Source of the DNA: Gammaproteobacteria bacterium
GTDB taxonomy: Bacteria > Pseudomonadota > Gammaproteobacteria > Steroidobacterales > Steroidobacteraceae
Length of the DNA: 36,863 nt
Reading direction: 5' to 3'
Assembly: GCA_030040575.1 (NCBI GenBank)
Contig: JASHTK010000243.1
Coordinates: 1 to 36,863, forward strand
Under the pieces are notes generated by a model, which had not been told where the DNA came from, did no database searches, and saw nothing but the letters and a program-made list of their open reading frames with translations. A program made the translations under genes and the position numbers. Below, piece after piece: positions 33,102-36,863 of the stretch. Position 1 is the first letter of the stretch. The number at the start of each line of letters is the position of its first letter.

Positions 33102-34808
33102 CTAGGCCGGGCGCGGTCCGCGCCACCGCCGCTTGATGGCGCTCGTGAGCTCCCGCACCTCCTCGATCCTGAGCGCCGAGGCGCAGCCGAAGAAGGCGAG
33201 CGCCCCGCCGGCGATCACCGCGACGAGCCAGCCGAGCTTCGGCCAGAACCGCTGCGTCGCCCAGCCGGCGAGCAGGAAATGCGCGCCCGCCCAGCAGATC
33301 CCCGCGAGCACGGCGGAGGCCGCCGCGAGCCTCACGAGCAGGCTCAGCATGGCGCGGGACTCGAGCCGTCCGAGGTGCCCGCGCATGAGCGCGTACAGGA
33401 TGAGAAAGTTGGTCGTCGCGATGCAGGCCGTCGAGAAGGCGAGCCCGCGGTGGCCCCAGCCGAGCCGCAGCGTGAACAGCCAGTTGAGCAGCAGGTTGAG
33501 CGCGACGGCGATGAAGCTCACGACCATCGGCGTCTTGCGCTTGTCGATCGCGTAGAACGCATTGACGAGCACCTTGAGCGCCGCGTAGCCGCACAGGCCG
33601 AGCGCGTAGTACCGCAGGTCGCTCGCGGCCTGTGCGGCATCGAAGGCGTTGAACTTGCGATGCTGGTAGAGGACCGAGATGATCGGCTCGGCGAGCATCG
33701 CAAGGCCGACGCTCGAGGGAATCGTCAGGAGGAACGCGAGGCGCATGCCGCGCGCGAGCTCGGTGCGGAACGAGACCGTGTGACCCGCCGCCGCGAGGCG
33801 CGCGAGGAGGGGCTGCGAGACCGTCCCCAGGGCGACGCCGAAGAGGCCGAGCGGCAGCTGCATCAGGCGAAAGGCGGCTGCGAGCCAGAAGGTCGGCCCA
33901 TTACCGAGCTCGGAGGCGAAGATCGAGTTCACGAGCACGTTGATCTGGGTCGTGCTCGCCGCGATCACGGACGGGCCCATCAGGCGCAGGATCGCCTTGA
34001 CGCCCTCGTCGCGCCAGAGAAAGTCCGGGTGGAAGTGGAAGCCGACGCGCCGCACCGAGGGCAGCTGCACGGCGAGCTGCAGCCAGCCTCCGATCAGCGT
34101 CGCAATCGCAAATCCGACGAGCGCCCGCGGGCCGAAGGTCGGATCGAGCCACCACCCGAGCGCGCCTCCCGCAATGATGACCCCGAGGTTGAAGAAGCTC
34201 GAGGCCATGGCCGGCACGCCGAACACGTGCTTCGCGTTCAGCATCCCCATCGCGAGCGCCGCGAGCGAGACGAGCAGGATGAACGGAAACATGATCCGGG
34301 TGAGGGTCACGGTGAGCGCGGCCTTCGCCCCGACGAATCCCGGCGCGAGCAGGGCGACCAGCGCCGGGGCAAAGAGGACGCCGAGGAGCGAGATCGCGCT
34401 GAGGCCGATGAGCGCGAGGGTCGCGACCTTGTTCGCGAGCCGCCAGGCCGCCTCATCGCCCTCGAGCACGACCATCTTGCTGAAGGTCGTGACGAACGCC
34501 GTCGAGAGCGCGCCCTCGGCAAAGAGGTCGCGCAGCAGGTTCGGAATCCGAAAGGCGATGGTGAACGCGTCCATCAGGCGCCCGCCCCCGAAGAGCGCGG
34601 CGAACACCTGCTCGCGGAGCACCCCCAGGATGCGGCTGCAGAGTACGTAGAGCCCCACCGTCCCTGCGGCCCGCGTGCTGAGCCGGGTGGAGCGCTGTGC
34701 GGCCGCGGTCGCGGGGGCTGCGGCCGACCGGGGCGGGCTGCTCAACGGCCCCGGGGATCGAGGGTCAACGCCATGACTTGCATCGTCCTGCTTTCGATCC
34801 GACCTCAT
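33102..34808 (-). CDS. murJ: MurJ-type lipid II flippase (MVF family), divergent
   Basis: About 568 residues from ATG 34808; 34856 is an alternative and neither has a clear ribosome site. Roughly 14 hydrophobic helices; signatures SRILGVLREQVFAALFGGGRLMDAF, FRIPNLLRDLFAEGALSTAFVTTF and FPFILLVSLAALAMGMLNA identify the MurJ/MviN family, which flips lipid-linked peptidoglycan precursors. The wording LRDLFAEGALS differs from the usual gammaproteobacterial LRRLFAEGAFS and looks more like versions from other phyla, so this may be a second or acquired copy. A Pro/Ser/Ala-rich N-terminal extension of about 40 residues is unusual. It is next to the ClC gene on the same strand. Confidence 0.88.
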   Translation of the reverse strand: MRSDRKQDDASHGVDPRSPGPLSSPPRSAAAPATAAAQRSTRLSTRAAGTVGLYVLCSRILGVLREQVFAALFGGGRLMDAFTIAFRIPNLLRDLFAEGALSTAFVTTFSKMVVLEGDEAAWRLANKVATLALIGLSAISLLGVLFAPALVALLAPGFVGAKAALTVTLTRIMFPFILLVSLAALAMGMLNAKHVFGVPAMASSFFNLGVIIAGGALGWWLDPTFGPRALVGFAIATLIGGWLQLAVQLPSVRRVGFHFHPDFLWRDEGVKAILRLMGPSVIAASTTQINVLVNSIFASELGNGPTFWLAAAFRLMQLPLGLFGVALGTVSQPLLARLAAAGHTVSFRTELARGMRLAFLLTIPSSVGLAMLAEPIISVLYQHRKFNAFDAAQAASDLRYYALGLCGYAALKVLVNAFYAIDKRKTPMVVSFIAVALNLLLNWLFTLRLGWGHRGLAFSTACIATTNFLILYALMRGHLGRLESRAMLSLLVRLAAASAVLAGICWAGAHFLLAGWATQRFWPKLGWLVAVIAGGALAFFGCASALRIEEVRELTSAIKRRWRGPRPA

Positions 34809-34970
34809 GCGAAACCTAGCGCGGCGCGGGTCGCCGGACCCCGCCCTGCGTCGCATTACGTCGATGTAATCGCCGGAGGGTTAACTCGAGCGCCCGCGAG
34901 CCGTTAGCTTACCTTGTGGGAAGCATCGTCTCACGGCAGACCGGACATTAGAGGCGCACGCGCCGGTCGC

Positions 34971-36815
34971 TCATCCGCAGGACGATGTGGGCGGGGACGC
35001 GGTTTGCGTCCCCGCTCGACCCCGCCTCCCCCGCCCGGAGGAGCGGCCGAACGCCCCGATGCGGATCAGGGCCTCCCGGTCGGTCTCCTCGCGGCTCACC
35101 GCGGCGCGCACGCGCAGGATATCCCGCCGGGCGACCAAGCCGATCAGCGTGCAGTCCGAGCGGCGCAGGATCGGAATACGGCCCGCCCCGGTCTCGGCCA
35201 TCCGGTCCGCCAGCCGTCCGACGGGCTCGTCCTCATAGCCGACGAGGAGATCCCGCCCGCGCAGGTGCTCGCCGAGGGTCCCCGGGTCGGGGCGCCCTTC
35301 GACCAGCCAGCGGAGCGCATCGGCGCGCGAGACCATGCCGACCAGCCGTCCGCAGTCATCGACGACGGGATAGCTCTTGTGCCGCCGCGGACCGCTCGGC
35401 TCGGTGAAGAACCCGACGACCTCGGCGAGCGGCATCCGCGCCGGAAGCGTCTCGACGGGCCTCGCCATGATGTCCTGCACCCGCATCAGCTCGAACGGAT
35501 CGACGCTGTACTCGCGCGTCACGTGATGGCCGCGGCGGGCGATCTTCTCGGTGAGGATCGAGCGCTTGAGGAGCAGCACGGTCGTCGCGTACGCCGCCGT
35601 CGAGGCGATCGCGAGCGGCACCATCGCGTTGAAGTCGTGGGTGAGCTCGAGGGCAAAGACGAGCCCGGTGAGTGGCGCACGCATCGTGCCGGCCATGACC
35701 GCGGCCATGCCGAGCAGCGCCCAGAACGGCGTATCCCCCACGGGGAAGAGGCCGCCGAGGAGCCGCCCCACCACCCCGCCTAAGATGAGTAGCGGCGCAA
35801 GCACGCCGCCCGAGGTGCCGGAGCCGAGCGCGACCGCCCAGATGACCGCCTTGACGAGCAGCAGGCGCAGCGCCATCGAATCGCTCATCTCGCCCGTGAG
35901 CAGCGCCGCGATGTTGTCGTAGCCGACGCCGAGCGCGCGCGGCTCGATCAACCCGCCCACACCGATCACGAGGCCGCCCAGCATCGGCCACCACATCCAG
36001 TGGATCGGCAGGCGCTGGAACCCGTCCTCGCATCGATAGACCATCTGGGTGAGCGCGCCGGAGGCAAGGCCGCCGACGATGCCGAGCGCGGCGCCGAGGA
36101 GCAGCCCGAGGAGCCCCACCGAGGGGCTCGCGGCCATCGCAAAGAGCGGGCCGGGGCCGAGCAGCGCGGGCCGCCAGAGGGCCGCGACGAGGGAGGCGAC
36201 GGCGACGGGCACGAAGCTGCGAGGCTTCCACTCGAACAGCAGCAGCTCGACGGCGAGTAGGATCGCCGCGACCGGCGTGCCGAACGTCGCGCTCATGCCT
36301 GCCGCGGCGCCCGCGACGAGCAGCGTCTTGCGCTCCGCCGGCGACAGATCGAACAGCTGGCCGAAGAGCGAGCCGAGCGCGCCGCCCGTCATGATGATCG
36401 GGCCCTCCGCGCCGAACGGCCCGCCGGTGCCGATCGAGATGGCCGAGGAGAGCGGCTTCAGCACCGCGACCTTCGCATCGATGCGGCTGCGTCCGATGAG
36501 GATGGCCTCGAGCGCCTCCGGGATGCCGTGGCCGCGGATGCGCTCCGAGCCGTACCGGGCCATGAGCCCGATCGCCAAGCAGCCGGCGACCGGGACCAGC
36601 GCGGCGGCGAGGCCGAGCGGGCTGCCGCCCGGGTCCACATTCGCGCCGCTCAGCCGGCCGTGGTAGGCGAGATTGGTGACAAGATAAATGAGGTGCAGCA
36701 GGGTCCACGCCGCGGCCGCGCCCCCCGTACCAACGAGGAGGGCCATCGCGGAGAGCACGAGGAGCCGCCGGTCCGCCGTGAAATCCCTGAGCGGCCGTCC
36801 GACCGGTGGGGGCAC
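34971..36815 (-). CDS. ClC-family chloride channel/antiporter with two CBS domains
   Basis: 614 residues from GTG 36815, although the frame stays open to the window edge and the true start may lie outside. The membrane core (about 1-425) shows GHGIPEALE in the place of GSGIP, GTGGPFGAEGP with the gating Glu, and GSGTSGGVLAPLLILGG in place of the GxFxP filter loop. The C-terminal part carries two CBS modules (about 448-510, VQDIMARPVETLP; about 525-580, VGRLADRMAETGAGRIPIL), which often bind adenine nucleotides and gate the channel. His instead of Ser in the first filter motif occurs in the CBS-bearing bacterial subgroup as I recall it. Transport mode, channel or H+/Cl- exchange, is not decidable here. 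Confidence 0.9.
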   Translation of the reverse strand: MPPPVGRPLRDFTADRRLLVLSAMALLVGTGGAAAAWTLLHLIYLVTNLAYHGRLSGANVDPGGSPLGLAAALVPVAGCLAIGLMARYGSERIRGHGIPEALEAILIGRSRIDAKVAVLKPLSSAISIGTGGPFGAEGPIIMTGGALGSLFGQLFDLSPAERKTLLVAGAAAGMSATFGTPVAAILLAVELLLFEWKPRSFVPVAVASLVAALWRPALLGPGPLFAMAASPSVGLLGLLLGAALGIVGGLASGALTQMVYRCEDGFQRLPIHWMWWPMLGGLVIGVGGLIEPRALGVGYDNIAALLTGEMSDSMALRLLLVKAVIWAVALGSGTSGGVLAPLLILGGVVGRLLGGLFPVGDTPFWALLGMAAVMAGTMRAPLTGLVFALELTHDFNAMVPLAIASTAAYATTVLLLKRSILTEKIARRGHHVTREYSVDPFELMRVQDIMARPVETLPARMPLAEVVGFFTEPSGPRRHKSYPVVDDCGRLVGMVSRADALRWLVEGRPDPGTLGEHLRGRDLLVGYEDEPVGRLADRMAETGAGRIPILRRSDCTLIGLVARRDILRVRAAVSREETDREALIRIGAFGRSSGRGRRGRAGTQTASPPTSSCG

Positions 36816-36863
36816 GCGGTGCTCGGGTAGTGTCGACTCGGGGGACGTGAGGTCAGAAAACAG

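Noticed and set aside
33096-34907. 603-codon plus-strand frame opposite murJ
   Set aside because: Glu/Arg-rich shadow of a clear membrane protein gene. The GTCACC elements just before it at 33034 and 33069 do not make a phased array.
1-36863. Search for tRNA, rRNA, CRISPR, insertion sequences and attachment sites
   Set aside because: No cloverleaf, ribosomal core, regular spacer array, transposase or flanking target repeat was seen on reading; gene content and codon use look uniform.

Overview
The window looks like chromosome of a high-GC (about two thirds G+C by eye) Gram-negative proteobacterium. A CysB-type regulator, a periplasmic sulfate-binding protein, an MdtBC-type RND pump, a TonB-dependent receptor and an outer-membrane porin all fit a gammaproteobacterium, perhaps near the Steroidobacterales; this placement rests on recalled protein resemblance, not on a search. 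I see no rRNA, tRNA, CRISPR or transposase.

Layout. 1-8505: end of an adaptor gene, two RND permeases (mdtB, mdtC) and an outer-membrane factor, a tripartite efflux operon. 8657-11497: a secreted Cys-motif protein, then an overlapping OmpR-family response regulator and histidine kinase. 11967-17602: a porin, an FAD/NAD(P)-binding protein, a sulfate-binding protein, a secreted unknown and an XRE-cupin regulator. 17613-20151: an extreme Met/Cys-rich protein facing a YeiH-type putative sulfate exporter coupled to a small Cys protein. 20452-28846: an SfnR-like sigma-54 activator, a five-gene minus-strand operon (DUF6152, two paralogous secreted proteins, two paralogous DUF6644-like membrane proteins) and a divergent TonB receptor plus rhodanese-like gene. 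29040-32946: small protein, LysR regulator, SDR, a degenerate 1-Cys-peroxiredoxin-like protein and cysB. 33102-36815: a divergent MurJ and a ClC channel with CBS domains.

The unifying theme from about 11.6 to 33 kb is sulfur supply. Two regulatory layers are visible in the DNA. (1) Phased arrays of four 11-bp direct repeats with consensus NNNTGTCACCG, ending about 9 bp before a TAGNNT-like -10 element, lie upstream of the porin, the FAD protein, sbp, the peroxiredoxin-like gene and cysB itself, with a partial copy before yeiH. This has the geometry of an activator that replaces the -35 element. (2) Two divergent sigma-54 (-24/-12) promoters, with a perfect inverted repeat between them, drive the TonB receptor operon and the DUF6152 operon, beside a gene for an SfnR-like sigma-54 activator.

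Inference: cysB or another regulator acts on the arrays to set a sulfur-starvation regulon, and the SfnR-like protein turns on an organosulfur uptake or processing system that I do not recognise as described. Function of the DUF6152/DUF6644 operon is unknown.
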